From: Agathobacter ruminis
Lineage (GTDB): Bacteria > Bacillota > Clostridia > Lachnospirales > Lachnospiraceae
Length of the DNA stretch: 64,000 nt
Reading direction: 5' to 3'
Assembly: GCF_002735305.1 (NCBI RefSeq)
Contig: NZ_PDYG01000008.1
Coordinates: 1 to 64,000 of the forward strand
Positions 34,434 to 43,416 of the stretch are shown one piece after another. The first letter of the stretch is position 1; the number at the start of each line of letters is the position of its first letter. Under the pieces are notes generated by a model. That model did not search any database, was not told where the DNA came from, and saw only the letters and a list, made by a program, of their open reading frames with translations. The position numbers and the translations under genes are program-made.

Positions 34434-35477
34434 ATGATTGAAAATTACGAACACTATATTACCAAAAATATCAGGGCCTATTATAAAAGAAGAATCTGGA
34501 TGCCGCTGATCTATATTGTGATTCTGGGAATTTGCTGGTTTGTATTTTCGATGTCTTCGATTCTCAAACCGATTAATTTGAGTGCAGATGCCGATCTGGA
34601 ATATTTTTATCAGAAGGAGTCGCATTATGTAAATGCCACTTTCCATGATCTACATTTTACGGGCTATATTGCAACCGCAAGAGGGGATACCCAGGGATAT
34701 TATTATTATGTGCCATGGGGTGATTCGGTCGCAATTGTTCTGCTGTCGCCAAAGACCTGCGAGCAGGGAATCCCGAATATTGAGAAACTGCATGTCAACG
34801 GAAAACTGCAGGAAGGTGCGGAAAGCTACCAAAAGCTGCTGAACAAACTGGCAGAGGATTTGAAATGGACAGAATCGGGAATCGAAAATGAAGTGCCGGC
34901 TGTTTATTTCAGTGAGCCGGCCAATCAGTATCGCCTGACGTATATCCTGTTTGCAGTCTATTTTGCAACCTTGCTGTTTGCGGTGCTGAGTCTGATCATG
35001 TATTTGATTCATATTATCTTCCCGGTTACGGCTCCGGCATGTTCGAACCTTGTGGTATTTGGCAATCCGAGAAAGCTGCTCGAGGAAGCGGAAGAAGAGC
35101 TTGCGACATTGCCACAGCTGGCAACCGAAGATATGTTTATTACAGAGCATTATTTTATTATGACAAGTCCTGTGGGAAATGCAATTGTGCCGATTAGTCA
35201 GATTTTGTGGATTTATAAGCATTCGACACTGCACAAATTCTTATGGTATCATTTCAGCATTTCCTATACGATGCATATCTATGCCAATAAACATTTTTAT
35301 TTTCATTGCCCGAAAAATATCAAATCGGATATCGATGGTATTATGGATTATCTTGCGGAAGCAAATCATGAGATTGTAGTCGGATTCTCGGAGAAAAACC
35401 GTCTTGCGGTGCAGGCAAAGTACGAGAAGCCGTTCCATGTCGAAAAGATTGTGGCTTTTTTGCGCAAGCGTATTTGA
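34434..35477 (+). CDS. membrane protein of unknown function
   Basis: A 347-residue protein with one helix near residues 22-42, an extracytoplasmic Tyr-rich domain of about 120 residues, a second hydrophobic hairpin near 168-200, and a cytoplasmic C-terminal domain of about 145 residues. The double-anchor layout resembles uncharacterised clostridial membrane proteins; no catalytic motif is visible. The start lies one base after the MraY-like stop, so it is cotranscribed and probably coupled. Confidence 0.7.
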   Translation: MIENYEHYITKNIRAYYKRRIWMPLIYIVILGICWFVFSMSSILKPINLSADADLEYFYQKESHYVNATFHDLHFTGYIATARGDTQGYYYYVPWGDSVAIVLLSPKTCEQGIPNIEKLHVNGKLQEGAESYQKLLNKLAEDLKWTESGIENEVPAVYFSEPANQYRLTYILFAVYFATLLFAVLSLIMYLIHIIFPVTAPACSNLVVFGNPRKLLEEAEEELATLPQLATEDMFITEHYFIMTSPVGNAIVPISQILWIYKHSTLHKFLWYHFSISYTMHIYANKHFYFHCPKNIKSDIDGIMDYLAEANHEIVVGFSEKNRLAVQAKYEKPFHVEKIVAFLRKRI

Positions 35478-35492
35478 TTGAGAGGATGAAAA

Positions 35493-36254
35493 ATGGAAGC
35501 ATATACGGATTTCGCAAAAGTCTATGACACTTTTATGGACAATATTCCATATGAAGAATGGGCAAAACGAATTTGCGAACTCTTAAGCGAGTATCAGATA
35601 GAAAAAGGACTGGTTCTGGATCTGTGTTGCGGAACCGGAAAAATGACACGCCTTTTACGCGACCACGGCTATGACATGATTGGAATTGACTTGTCATACG
35701 AAATGCTGCAGGTCGCGATGGAGCAGGATTCTCAGAATATCCTATATCTGAATCAGGATGCGTGTGAATTTGAATTGTACGGAACGGTGCAGGCAATTGT
35801 CAGCTGTTGTGACAGTCTCAATTACATCACCGAGCCAAAAGACCTGCAACAGATTTTTGCGCTGGCAAACAACTATCTGGAAGCGCGGGGGCTGTTTATT
35901 TTTGATATGAATACCCCATACAAATATGAAAAGATGCTGGCACAGGAGACCTTTGCGGAGAATCGCGAGGATTGTGCTTTTATCTGGGATAATTATTTTG
36001 ACGAAGAGACACGAATGAATGCCTATGAGCTGACCCTGTTTCTGGAGCAGGAGGACGGAATGTTTGCCCGCCACAGTGAGGAGCATTACGAGCGGGCTTA
36101 TTCGTTGCAGGAAGTGCGCGCACTGCTCGAAGGTGCGGGCATGGAATTCGTTGCGGCATTTGATGGATATACCCGGGGCGTTTTGCGCGAGGAATCGGAG
36201 CGTATGCTGATTGTCGCACGGGAAAAGCAGATGGAAGGAAAATATTATGAATGA
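35493..36254 (+). CDS. class I SAM-dependent methyltransferase
   Basis: A 253-residue Rossmann-fold methyltransferase. Motif I is VLDLCCGTGKMT (about residues 44-55), followed by DMIGIDLSYEML (motif II), NQDACEFE, and VSCCDSLNYI at motif IV. A C-terminal strand-rich part may bind the acceptor. This group is common in Firmicutes next to Hsp33, but the substrate is unknown. The gene overlaps hslO by eight bases (its TGA falls after the hslO ATG), so the two are coupled. Confidence 0.85.
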   Translation: MEAYTDFAKVYDTFMDNIPYEEWAKRICELLSEYQIEKGLVLDLCCGTGKMTRLLRDHGYDMIGIDLSYEMLQVAMEQDSQNILYLNQDACEFELYGTVQAIVSCCDSLNYITEPKDLQQIFALANNYLEARGLFIFDMNTPYKYEKMLAQETFAENREDCAFIWDNYFDEETRMNAYELTLFLEQEDGMFARHSEEHYERAYSLQEVRALLEGAGMEFVAAFDGYTRGVLREESERMLIVAREKQMEGKYYE

Positions 36255-37116
36255 TTATATGATTCGTGCAACCGCTGCAGACAGCAGCATTCGCGCGTTT
36301 GCAATTACCTCGAAGCATTTGGTGCAGGAGGCGTTGGACCATCATGGCACCAGCCCGGTTATGACGGCTGCTCTTGGGCGTTTGCTTTCGGCCGGATTGA
36401 TGATGGGAAGCATGATGAAGGGGGAAAAGGATTTGCTGACACTTCAGATTGCCTGTGATGGGCCGGCCGGAGGAATCACGGTAACTGCAGACTCACATGG
36501 CAATGCAAAGGGCTATGTGAATAATCCGAATGTGGATGTCCCGCTGAAATATGCAGGAAAGCTTGATGTGGGAGCTGCACTTGGACCGGGTGTCCTGTCG
36601 GTAATCCGTGATCTGGGACTCAGAGAACCTTATGTGGGACAATGTGCCCTGCAAACCGGTGAAATTGCAGAAGATCTGACTTATTATTTCGCGACAAGTG
36701 AGCAGGTGCCGTCGGTGGTGGCGCTTGGCGTTCTGGTGGATCATGACGGCGTGCGTCAGGCCGGAGGATTTATTATCCAGCTGATGCCGTTTACGGAGGA
36801 TGAGGTGATTGACCGCCTCGAAAAACGCATTGGCGAAATTGACAGCATCACAACCATGCTCGAGCGGGGGATGACACCGGAGCAGATTCTTGAGGAAGTG
36901 CTCGGCGATTTCGGACTCGAAATCACAGAGAAGATGCCATGCCGTTTTCATTGTGACTGTTCGAAGGAACGCATCTCAGGGGCGCTTGCAACATTAAACA
37001 AAAAGGATTTGCAGGAACTGATCGATGACGGGGAAGATGTGGAAATCAAATGTCATTTCTGCAATCGTGCATATCGGTTTACAACGGATGATTTGAAGGA
37101 GATCAAAGACAGGTGA
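36247..37116 (+). CDS. hslO: redox-regulated chaperone Hsp33
   Basis: A 289-residue holdase chaperone switched on by oxidation. The N-terminal folding domain has the typical start YMIRATAADSSIRAFA and GxMKGE-type segments, and the C-terminal zinc switch contains CDC (around residue 237) and CHFC (around 270), i.e. the CxC...CxxC redox motif. In an anaerobe this protects proteins during oxygen or hypochlorite stress. AAGGAA precedes the ATG. Its stop overlaps the nadE GTG by four bases (GTGA). Confidence 0.93.
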   Translation: MNDYMIRATAADSSIRAFAITSKHLVQEALDHHGTSPVMTAALGRLLSAGLMMGSMMKGEKDLLTLQIACDGPAGGITVTADSHGNAKGYVNNPNVDVPLKYAGKLDVGAALGPGVLSVIRDLGLREPYVGQCALQTGEIAEDLTYYFATSEQVPSVVALGVLVDHDGVRQAGGFIIQLMPFTEDEVIDRLEKRIGEIDSITTMLERGMTPEQILEEVLGDFGLEITEKMPCRFHCDCSKERISGALATLNKKDLQELIDDGEDVEIKCHFCNRAYRFTTDDLKEIKDR

Positions 37117-39011
37117 GAGACGGATTTGTAAAAGTAGCTGCGGTTTCGCCAAAGATTGCCGTGGCTGATACGACAGCAAACGGTGCGATGATCCGCGCCT
37201 ATATGAAAGAAACGGTTGCGGAAGGCGCAAAAATCGTTGTCTTTCCGGAATTGTGCATCACGGGTTATACATGCGCAGATCTGTTCACACAGGATCTGTT
37301 GCTGTCCAAGGCATATCGGCAATTGCACTGGATTGTCGAGGAAAGCGAAGAATACGATGCCATTTTCTTTGTCGGAGTGCCGATGGAGATTCGGGGCAAA
37401 TTATATAATATGGCAGCGGCTGTTTCTCACGGGCGTCTGCTTGGCCTTGTGCCGAAACTGCATTTGCCGACCTATAATGAGTTTTACGAAGGACGTAATT
37501 TTCAAAGCGGCATGATGTTAAGCGGTTATATTGAATTTGACGGATATAATGTACCGGTTGGAACCGGATTGATTTTTCAATGTGAGACGATGCCAAAATT
37601 ACGAATCGCGGCAGAATTGTGTGAGGATCTGTGGGTGCCGAATCCGCCAAGCGTGGCACACGCACTCGGCGGAGCCAATGTGATTGTCAATCTGTCCGCC
37701 TCAGACGAACTGACGGGCAAGGCAAATTATCGCAGATCTCTTGTCGCCGGACAATCCGCCCGACTGCTGTGCGCATATGTCTATGCTTCCGCAGGTGAGG
37801 GAGAGTCTACACAGGATGTGGTTTACAGCGGCCATTGCATGATCGCGGAAAACGGATATCTGCTGGCTGAATCCAAACGCTTTACAGAATCGGTGATTTA
37901 TTCGGAAATCGATATCAATAAGCTTGAGGAGGAGAGACGCAGAATGTCAACCTTCCAGATTGAAGATACCCATATGGATATCCCGTTTACATTGAAAAAA
38001 GAAGAGACTTCGCTGACCCGCTTTATCGATCCGGCACCGTTTGTGCCATCCGATGAGAAAAGACGCGCGGAGCGCTGTGAAGAGATTCTGATGATTCAGG
38101 CGAGCGGATTAAAGAAGCGTCTTGCACATACCCATGCAAAGACCGCAGTGGTCGGTATTTCGGGAGGTCTTGATTCTACACTGGCACTTCTTGTCACGGC
38201 CCGTGCGTTTGATTTGCTGGGACGTGACCGAAAAGATATCATTGCCATTACGATGCCGGGGTTTGGCACGACAGACAGAACCTATGAGAATGCGCTGTCG
38301 CTGATTCACAGTCTGGGAGCTACTTTGCAGGAAATCTCGATTGTCGACTCCGTGAAGCAGCATTTTAAAGATATCGGCCAGTCATTGACGGATTATGATG
38401 TGACTTACGAGAATGGACAGGCGCGTGAACGTACACAGATTCTGATGGATGTGGCAAACAAGACAGGAGGATTCGTCGTGGGAACAGGCGATTTGTCGGA
38501 ACTGGCGCTCGGCTGGGCAACCTACAACGGCGATCATATGTCCATGTATGCGGTAAACAGCTCAGTGCCAAAGACCCTGGTGCGACATTTAGTGCACTAT
38601 TATGCGATGACCTGTGGGGATGATAAACTCAAGCAGGTTTTGCTGGATGTACTCGACACGCCGGTTTCGCCGGAACTGTTGCCACCGAAAGACGGAAAAA
38701 TTGCGCAAAAGACAGAGGAACTGGTGGGACCGTACGAACTGCATGATTTCTTCCTGTATCATATGCTCCGTTTCGGATCTTCTCCAAAGAAAATTCTGAG
38801 ACTCGCAACCATTGCATTCCCGGATTATGAGGAAGCATTTATTCATAAGTGGCTGCAAAACTTTTACCGGCGCTTCTTTGCGCAGCACTTTAAGCGCTCC
38901 TGCCTGCCGGATGGCCCGAAGGTGGGAACGGTGGCGGTTTCACCGCGCGGCGATTTGCGTATGCCATCCGATGCGCTGGCAAATATCTGGATGGAAGAAT
39001 TAGAGGATTAG
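37113..39011 (+). CDS. nadE: glutamine-dependent NAD+ synthetase
   Basis: A 632-residue bifunctional enzyme. The N-terminal nitrilase-fold glutaminase (about 1-280) shows VFPELCITGY with the catalytic Glu, KLHLPTYNEFYEGR with the Lys, and an AELCEDLWVP segment with the nucleophilic Cys. The C-terminal synthetase (about 330-632) has the ATP-binding loop GISGGLDSTLALL, GTGDLSELALGWATYNGDH, and MRFG-like LRFGSSPKK. It makes NAD+ from deamido-NAD+ with glutamine-derived ammonia. The GTG start is in the GTGA overlap with hslO, and GAAGGAG lies upstream. Confidence 0.95.
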   Translation: MRDGFVKVAAVSPKIAVADTTANGAMIRAYMKETVAEGAKIVVFPELCITGYTCADLFTQDLLLSKAYRQLHWIVEESEEYDAIFFVGVPMEIRGKLYNMAAAVSHGRLLGLVPKLHLPTYNEFYEGRNFQSGMMLSGYIEFDGYNVPVGTGLIFQCETMPKLRIAAELCEDLWVPNPPSVAHALGGANVIVNLSASDELTGKANYRRSLVAGQSARLLCAYVYASAGEGESTQDVVYSGHCMIAENGYLLAESKRFTESVIYSEIDINKLEEERRRMSTFQIEDTHMDIPFTLKKEETSLTRFIDPAPFVPSDEKRRAERCEEILMIQASGLKKRLAHTHAKTAVVGISGGLDSTLALLVTARAFDLLGRDRKDIIAITMPGFGTTDRTYENALSLIHSLGATLQEISIVDSVKQHFKDIGQSLTDYDVTYENGQARERTQILMDVANKTGGFVVGTGDLSELALGWATYNGDHMSMYAVNSSVPKTLVRHLVHYYAMTCGDDKLKQVLLDVLDTPVSPELLPPKDGKIAQKTEELVGPYELHDFFLYHMLRFGSSPKKILRLATIAFPDYEEAFIHKWLQNFYRRFFAQHFKRSCLPDGPKVGTVAVSPRGDLRMPSDALANIWMEELED

Positions 39012-39013
39012 AA

Positions 39014-39439
39014 ATGCGACGAAGAGATTTGACAGTACCTGCTTTGCTTCTGGAAGCAGTTACAATTATCATAGCGGTTACGTATATGGTTTTACAGATT
39101 GCATATGGGATACATTATCACCGAGGTCCATTGATGATTATCATGAATTGTGTGGTAATGCTGGTTGTATATGCTTTTTTCACACTGCTGAGCATCTATC
39201 CGGAATGGGTGAATCGCCTGCCGGAGGAAACAAGCAGAGGAAAAGTGCGAACATTGACACTGTGGATGGTGCGGCTGGAAAAATTGATTTTTTCGGTCGG
39301 ACTGGTAATCCCCTGTGTCTTTGATGTGATCGGCCGGGAAATACCGGGACCGGCAAGTTTGATTCTGGTTGCATGTATGATTTTGTCTGCAGCAGGCTTT
39401 GAGTGGGCAATCATCCGTGAAATCAAAAAACTGTCATAG
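39014..39439 (+). CDS. small four-helix membrane protein
   Basis: A 141-residue hydrophobic protein with four predicted membrane helices (about 8-30, 42-62, 88-108, 113-132) and a charged loop near 65-80 (PEWVNRLPEETSRGK). No family is recognised. It starts two bases after nadE and is therefore part of the same operon. Nothing indicates function. Confidence 0.7.
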   Translation: MRRRDLTVPALLLEAVTIIIAVTYMVLQIAYGIHYHRGPLMIIMNCVVMLVVYAFFTLLSIYPEWVNRLPEETSRGKVRTLTLWMVRLEKLIFSVGLVIPCVFDVIGREIPGPASLILVACMILSAAGFEWAIIREIKKLS

Positions 39440-39468
39440 AAATTATTTAGAAAGGAATCATCAAACAA

Positions 39469-39723
39469 ATGGAAAAACATATTACTTTTAAGACGAAAGG
39501 CGTCTGCTCTCAAAAAATCGACCTTGATCTGGTTGACGGAATTGTACACAATGTAGTATTTACAGGAGGCTGCAGAGGTAACACACAGGGTGTTGCGCGT
39601 CTTGCCGAAGGAATGGAAGCAGAAGAAATCATCAGCCGCTGCAAAGGAATCGACTGCAGAGGCGGAAACTCCTGCCCGAATCAGCTTGCACTTGCATTGG
39701 AAGCAGCACTTGCAGAGAGATAA
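39469..39723 (+). CDS. TSCPD-domain protein (TIGR03905 type)
   Basis: An 84-residue single-domain protein with the cysteine pattern of the TSCPD family: GVCS, FTGGCRGN, GIDCRGG and the signature NSCPNQLALAL. The same domain is found at the C-terminus of class II ribonucleotide reductases, but the free-standing clostridial protein has no established role; metal binding is plausible. A GAAAGG site precedes the ATG. It is the last gene before a terminator. Confidence 0.88.
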   Translation: MEKHITFKTKGVCSQKIDLDLVDGIVHNVVFTGGCRGNTQGVARLAEGMEAEEIISRCKGIDCRGGNSCPNQLALALEAALAER

Positions 39724-39757
39724 AAACTGAAAAAATAACAGGAATCAGATGAGCGAA

Positions 39758-39789
39758 AATACGCCGGTTAAATCCGGCGTATTTTTTTT
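39758..39789 (+). terminator. terminator after TSCPD gene
   Basis: Perfect stem AATACGCCGG/CCGGCGTATT, 6-nt loop, followed by a run of T residues. It separates the housekeeping operon from the catabolic cluster. Confidence 0.95.
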
Positions 39790-39909
39790 GAAAAAATTTT
39801 TTAAAGGGGATGGAAAAAATGCTCGAGATAAACAACAGAATCAAAAGAAGTGTTTTCTTTTGTTTGCAGGTTTGGTACTATCGCCCTATTTGTTAAGGAA
39901 ATCAGTTAG

Positions 39910-39975
39910 TTACCTATAAGTAATGTAGTTACTAATCAGTGCATTCTTGATAAGGTCTTATAAATTTTGTATAAT
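39910..39975 (+). promoter_or_regulatory. promoter and putative HxlR operator of catabolic cluster
   Basis: Promoter TTGATA (39947-39952), 17-bp spacer, TATAAT (39970-39975). Upstream lies TTAC-C-TATA-A-GTAA (39910-39923), palindromic except for one symmetric position. TAGTTAC occurs at 39907-39913 and 39926-39932, and ATCAGT at 39901-39906 and 39935-39940. The dyad resembles sites of HxlR/YodB-type regulators, and such a gene (44407) is in the cluster. The 39790-39909 stretch holds nothing else recognisable. Confidence 0.6.
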
Positions 39976-40057
39976 ATAAGCACTGAAATGCATTGTGTGT
40001 TTATACAAAAAGACGAATAAACGGACAGTCATAAGAGAGAAAAGGAGAAGAATTACT

Positions 40058-40405
40058 ATGATTAAGAGAACCTACGAAGAACTGGAACCTTATTTCCCGG
40101 CAGGCCACTTTGGGGTAACCTGCAAGCGCTATCATGGAAAGGACGAGACCGGAGCCAGCAAATTCTGGATCGGGGTATCTGAGTTTGAGCCGGGCGGTGG
40201 CGCTGACTGGGCTTATGAAGACAACCCATTGGAGAAGGTTTACTTTGTACTTGAGGGAGAAATGACCGTTACCGATAAAGATGGCAACAAATATGTCATC
40301 CATGCGAATGAATCCATTTCTTTCCCACCAAATGAGGGAAGAGGATTGAAGAACGAATCTGACAAGCCTGCAAAGATGCTTGTTATCATCAATTATCCGG
40401 AATAA
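40058..40405 (+). CDS. cupin-domain protein
   Basis: A 115-residue single cupin barrel. The conserved region runs [29 protein letters not shown] (first motif, partly quoted) with few of the usual metal-binding histidines: the first motif lacks the HxH pair, so metal binding is doubtful. It is the first gene of the phloroglucinol-type cluster, 31 bases before the SDR gene, with AAAGGAG at the start. It may bind the substrate or assist a pathway enzyme; the function is not determinable. An upstream in-frame GTG at 39995 overlaps the leader and is unlikely. Confidence 0.8.
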   Translation: MIKRTYEELEPYFPAGHFGVTCKRYHGKDETGASKFWIGVSEFEPGGGADWAYEDNPLEKVYFVLEGEMTVTDKDGNKYVIHANESISFPPNEGRGLKNESDKPAKMLVIINYPE

Positions 40406-40436
40406 AATCGGGAACCGTAATCAGGAGGAAATAAAA

Positions 40437-41231
40437 ATGGTTAAAGTAGAAAAAAGTTATGTAAATAACATGTTTTCAGTAGAAGGAAAAGTAGCACTCG
40501 TTACCGGTGCGACCGGAGCACTTGGCTCTGTTCTCGCTAAGGCATACGGATATGCAGGAGCAAAGGTATTCATGACCGGCCGTAACGATGCAAAATTAAA
40601 AGCTTTGGAAGAAGAATTCAAGGCAGAAAATATTGATTGTGCATATTTCGTTGCAGATCCTGCAAAAGAAGATGATGTAAAAGCTCTGGTAAAGGCTGTT
40701 GTCGAGAAATACGGTGAGGTAAACATCCTTGCAATCGCGCACGGATACAACAAGCCTGCAAACATTCTTGATCAGTCTGTTGCTGACTGGCAGTATATCA
40801 TGGACGCAGACTGCAAGTCTGTATATATTGTCTGCAAATATGTTGCTGAGCAGATGGTTGCTCAGGGCAAGGGCGGCAAGATGGTAGTTGTTACTTCTCA
40901 GCGTTCAAAGAGAGGTATGGCAGGATATACCGGATATTGTACTTCCAAGGGCGGTGCAGATCTGATGGTATCTTCCATGGCTTGCGATCTTACTGCAAAA
41001 TACGGCATCAATGTCAACTCTATCTGCCCGACCGTATTCCGTTCGGAACTGACCGAGTGGATGTACGATCCGGAATCAGAAGTTTACAAGAATTTCTTAA
41101 AGAGAGAGCCAATCGGCCGTCTCGGAGAGCCGGATGACTTTGTTGGATTTGCATTATTCTTATCATCAGATGCTGCAAAATTCATGACCGGTGGCAACTA
41201 CGATTGCTCAGGCGGATATCTTACCTGCTAA
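40437..41231 (+). CDS. SDR reductase, probable phloroglucinol reductase
   Basis: A 264-residue classical short-chain dehydrogenase/reductase. The cofactor motif is TGATGALG (residues 23-30), and an Arg in MTGRNDAK suggests NADPH. Catalytic Ser is in VVTSQRS, Tyr/Lys in YCTSKGGAD, and a glycine-rich C-terminus follows. In the known anaerobic pathway, phloroglucinol reductase is an SDR that reduces phloroglucinol to dihydrophloroglucinol with NADPH. The assignment rests on the neighbouring cyclase-family, BKACE and HCDH-type genes matching the later steps; by sequence alone it could be a 3-oxoacyl or sugar reductase. CAGGAGG precedes the ATG. Confidence 0.72.
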   Translation: MVKVEKSYVNNMFSVEGKVALVTGATGALGSVLAKAYGYAGAKVFMTGRNDAKLKALEEEFKAENIDCAYFVADPAKEDDVKALVKAVVEKYGEVNILAIAHGYNKPANILDQSVADWQYIMDADCKSVYIVCKYVAEQMVAQGKGGKMVVVTSQRSKRGMAGYTGYCTSKGGADLMVSSMACDLTAKYGINVNSICPTVFRSELTEWMYDPESEVYKNFLKREPIGRLGEPDDFVGFALFLSSDAAKFMTGGNYDCSGGYLTC

Positions 41232-41279
41232 GAGCGGAGAGAATAAAATATTTGTTTTAATGAATAGGAGGATTATAAG

Positions 41280-42287
41280 ATGGCAAAAGTTGTTGTAGAT
41301 TTGGCACATCCGTTTAGTGCAGAAATCCCTCGTTGGCCTTATTTTGACAAGCCTGAAATCGTGGGCGCACATACGATGGCAAAGGGTGGTGTATTAACCC
41401 AGAGAATTACCTGTACCATGCATACCGGAACACATTGTGATGCTCCACGTCATGTTATGGAATATGAATTTGACGGCAAACGTGCTCGTTATACACACGA
41501 GATGCCTGCTGATGCATATGCGGGAGAGGCAATTGTATTTAAAATTGATATCGAGCCATGGGGACTGATCACCGATAAGCATCTTGATGCATGTATGAAG
41601 AAGTACGGCTTAAAGGACGGTGACTTAAAGGGCAAGATCCTTTGCTTAAATACAGGAATGCATCGTCTGTTTGATGATTCCAAGGCATATTATCATTATG
41701 CAGCAGGTACCGGAATCGATGCAGGAAAGTGGTTTGTAAAGCAGGGCGTTAAGTGTGTTGCAATGGACAGCCAGGCACTTGATCATCCGCTTCATACGGC
41801 TATGGGTAATAACGGTATGACCAGAATGAATCTTCTCGGTGCAACCGGATATCCGATTACAGAAGAATACAAGCAGCTCTTTGGCGAGGAAGCTTATGCG
41901 GAATTCGACAAATTTGAATACATCCGTATCCATGGCAAGGAAGCTTATGAGAAGAAATTCGGCGAACTCGAAGACCTCGGCATCTGGGGAACATGGGAGC
42001 CATGCCACAAGGAAATGCTCGGACATGGTATCGTAGGTGTAGAAAACCTCGGTGGTGATCTCGACCGTATCAGAGAAGGTAAGTGGTTTGAGTTCCATTG
42101 CTATCCAATCCGCTGGTACATGGGTGATGGTTCTATGGCTCATCCGGTAGCTTATGTAAACGAAGAAGATGTTGACATGAGCGTTCCGGAGCGTACTTAC
42201 AAATATTGCGGAACCGGATATGGTGATCCGGAAGGAAACGGAGACAGCTGTCTGGAATATATGCAGAGACTGTTTAACCGTAAATAA
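41280..42287 (+). CDS. cyclase-family hydrolase, probable dihydrophloroglucinol cyclohydrolase
   Basis: A 335-residue metal-dependent hydrolase of the kynurenine-formamidase/cyclase family. The motif HTGTHCDAPRH (about residues 43-53) supplies metal ligands, and MDSQALDHPLHTA and GIVGVENLGGDL are further conserved blocks. At 335 residues it is longer than simple formamidases (about 210-260), with extra sequence between about 185 and 260. In the anaerobic phloroglucinol route this type opens the ring of dihydrophloroglucinol to 3-hydroxy-5-oxohexanoate. The gene follows the SDR by 48 bases with AGGAGG. The substrate is inferred from context. Confidence 0.72.
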   Translation: MAKVVVDLAHPFSAEIPRWPYFDKPEIVGAHTMAKGGVLTQRITCTMHTGTHCDAPRHVMEYEFDGKRARYTHEMPADAYAGEAIVFKIDIEPWGLITDKHLDACMKKYGLKDGDLKGKILCLNTGMHRLFDDSKAYYHYAAGTGIDAGKWFVKQGVKCVAMDSQALDHPLHTAMGNNGMTRMNLLGATGYPITEEYKQLFGEEAYAEFDKFEYIRIHGKEAYEKKFGELEDLGIWGTWEPCHKEMLGHGIVGVENLGGDLDRIREGKWFEFHCYPIRWYMGDGSMAHPVAYVNEEDVDMSVPERTYKYCGTGYGDPEGNGDSCLEYMQRLFNRK

Positions 42288-42304
42288 TCAAACGAATAAC
42301 GCCG

Positions 42305-42334
42305 GCAACTGTCCTTGAAAATCGGGACAGTTGC
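42305..42334 (+). other. intercistronic hairpin
   Basis: Perfect 10-bp stem GCAACTGTCC/GGACAGTTGC with a 10-nt loop between the cyclase-family and BKACE genes. The following sequence TTGTGGTTTT is only moderately T-rich, so it may tune downstream expression or protect the mRNA rather than end it. Confidence 0.65.
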
Positions 42335-42359
42335 TTGTGGTTTTAGGAAAGGAAATAAA

Positions 42360-43199
42360 ATGGCAAAAAAGACAATTATCACAGTGGCTTGTACAGGAGC
42401 CTGGCCAAAAAAGGAGAACAACCCAAATGTTCCGATGACTCCTGCAGAAATCGCAGAGGATGTCTATGATTGCTGGCAGGCAGGTGCAGCAATTGCTCAT
42501 TTACATATGCGTGACGACGAGGGTAATGGAACCATGTCAGCTGACAAATTCCGTGAGACCGTGAACCTTCTTCGCACCAATCATCCGGATTGCGATATTA
42601 TTTTGAATCTGACAACCTCCGGAGATCTGAATGCAACTGATGAAACCCGTCAGATCCATCTGAAGGAATTGCGTCCGGAAATGGGATCATATGATTGCGG
42701 TTCCATGAACTGGTTAAATTCCGGATTATTTATCAACTCTCCGAAATTCCTGGAAGAATTGGGACATAATATGCAGGAGTGGGGTGTAAAGCCTGAAATC
42801 GAGGCATTTGACCCTGGTATGATTGCAAATGCTGCATATTATTTGAAGAAAGGTGTGTTAAAAGCACCGCTTCATTTCCAGTTCTGCATGGGCTGTGCAA
42901 ATGGTATTCCGGGTTCCATGAAGAACCTGATTTTCATGAAAGAAACCATGGAAAGCTTATGCCCGGGTTCTACCTGGAGTTGCTTCGGTGTCGGCAAGAG
43001 CGCACTTGAGATGACTTACGGTGCCATTGCATTGGGCGGACATATCCGTGTCGGAATGGAAGACAATGTCATGTATGCAAAGGGCGTATTGGCAGACAGC
43101 AACCGTCAATTCGTAGAGCGTGCGGCTCGTCTGATTCGTGAGTATGGCAACGAGGTTGCAACTCCGGATGAAGCACGCGAAATCTTAGGTTTGAAATAA
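42360..43199 (+). CDS. BKACE-family enzyme, probable triacetate acetoacetate-lyase
   Basis: A 279-residue beta-keto acid cleavage enzyme (Kce-like TIM barrel). Marks are IITVACTGAWPKK at the start, AIAHLHMRDDEG with the metal-binding His-x-His, NLTTSGDLNAT, PEIEAFDPGM, and HFQFCMGCANG. The family condenses a beta-keto acid with acetyl-CoA to give acetoacetate and an acyl-CoA. For triacetate (3,5-dioxohexanoate) the products would be acetoacetate and acetoacetyl-CoA. AAAGGAAA precedes the ATG. The stop overlaps the next small gene by one base. The specific substrate is inferred from the cluster; a lysine-fermentation-type Kce is the alternative. Confidence 0.78.
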   Translation: MAKKTIITVACTGAWPKKENNPNVPMTPAEIAEDVYDCWQAGAAIAHLHMRDDEGNGTMSADKFRETVNLLRTNHPDCDIILNLTTSGDLNATDETRQIHLKELRPEMGSYDCGSMNWLNSGLFINSPKFLEELGHNMQEWGVKPEIEAFDPGMIANAAYYLKKGVLKAPLHFQFCMGCANGIPGSMKNLIFMKETMESLCPGSTWSCFGVGKSALEMTYGAIALGGHIRVGMEDNVMYAKGVLADSNRQFVERAARLIREYGNEVATPDEAREILGLK

Positions 43200-43390
43200 T
43201 GACCTGGGGACCGAGCTTCATGTACTACATCTGTCCGAACTGTGGGAAAAAATTTAAATACGCCCTGGATATGATCCCTGAATTTGGCGACGACTACGGC
43301 AAATGTCCTGTTTGCGGAACGATGGGAACTTATGAAAAAGACGGAGCCCGCACGAAAGATGATGCAGATTATGAAGAAGTAGACGAATAA
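43199..43390 (+). CDS. rubredoxin-like / zinc-ribbon miniprotein
   Basis: A 63-residue protein with two CxxC knuckles, ICPNCGKKF and KCPVCGTMG, separated by about 22 residues, and an acidic tail (DDADYEEVDE). The CPxCG pairs could bind zinc as a ribbon or iron in a rubredoxin-like way. It starts at the TAATG overlap with the BKACE gene; MYYICPNCG at 43220 is an alternative start. It is tightly embedded between two pathway enzymes, so a structural or electron-transfer role with one of them is possible. No function is known to me. Confidence 0.75.
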   Translation: MTWGPSFMYYICPNCGKKFKYALDMIPEFGDDYGKCPVCGTMGTYEKDGARTKDDADYEEVDE

Positions 43391-43416
43391 TCTTTTTCTG
43401 AGAAAAGAGGCAGGAA

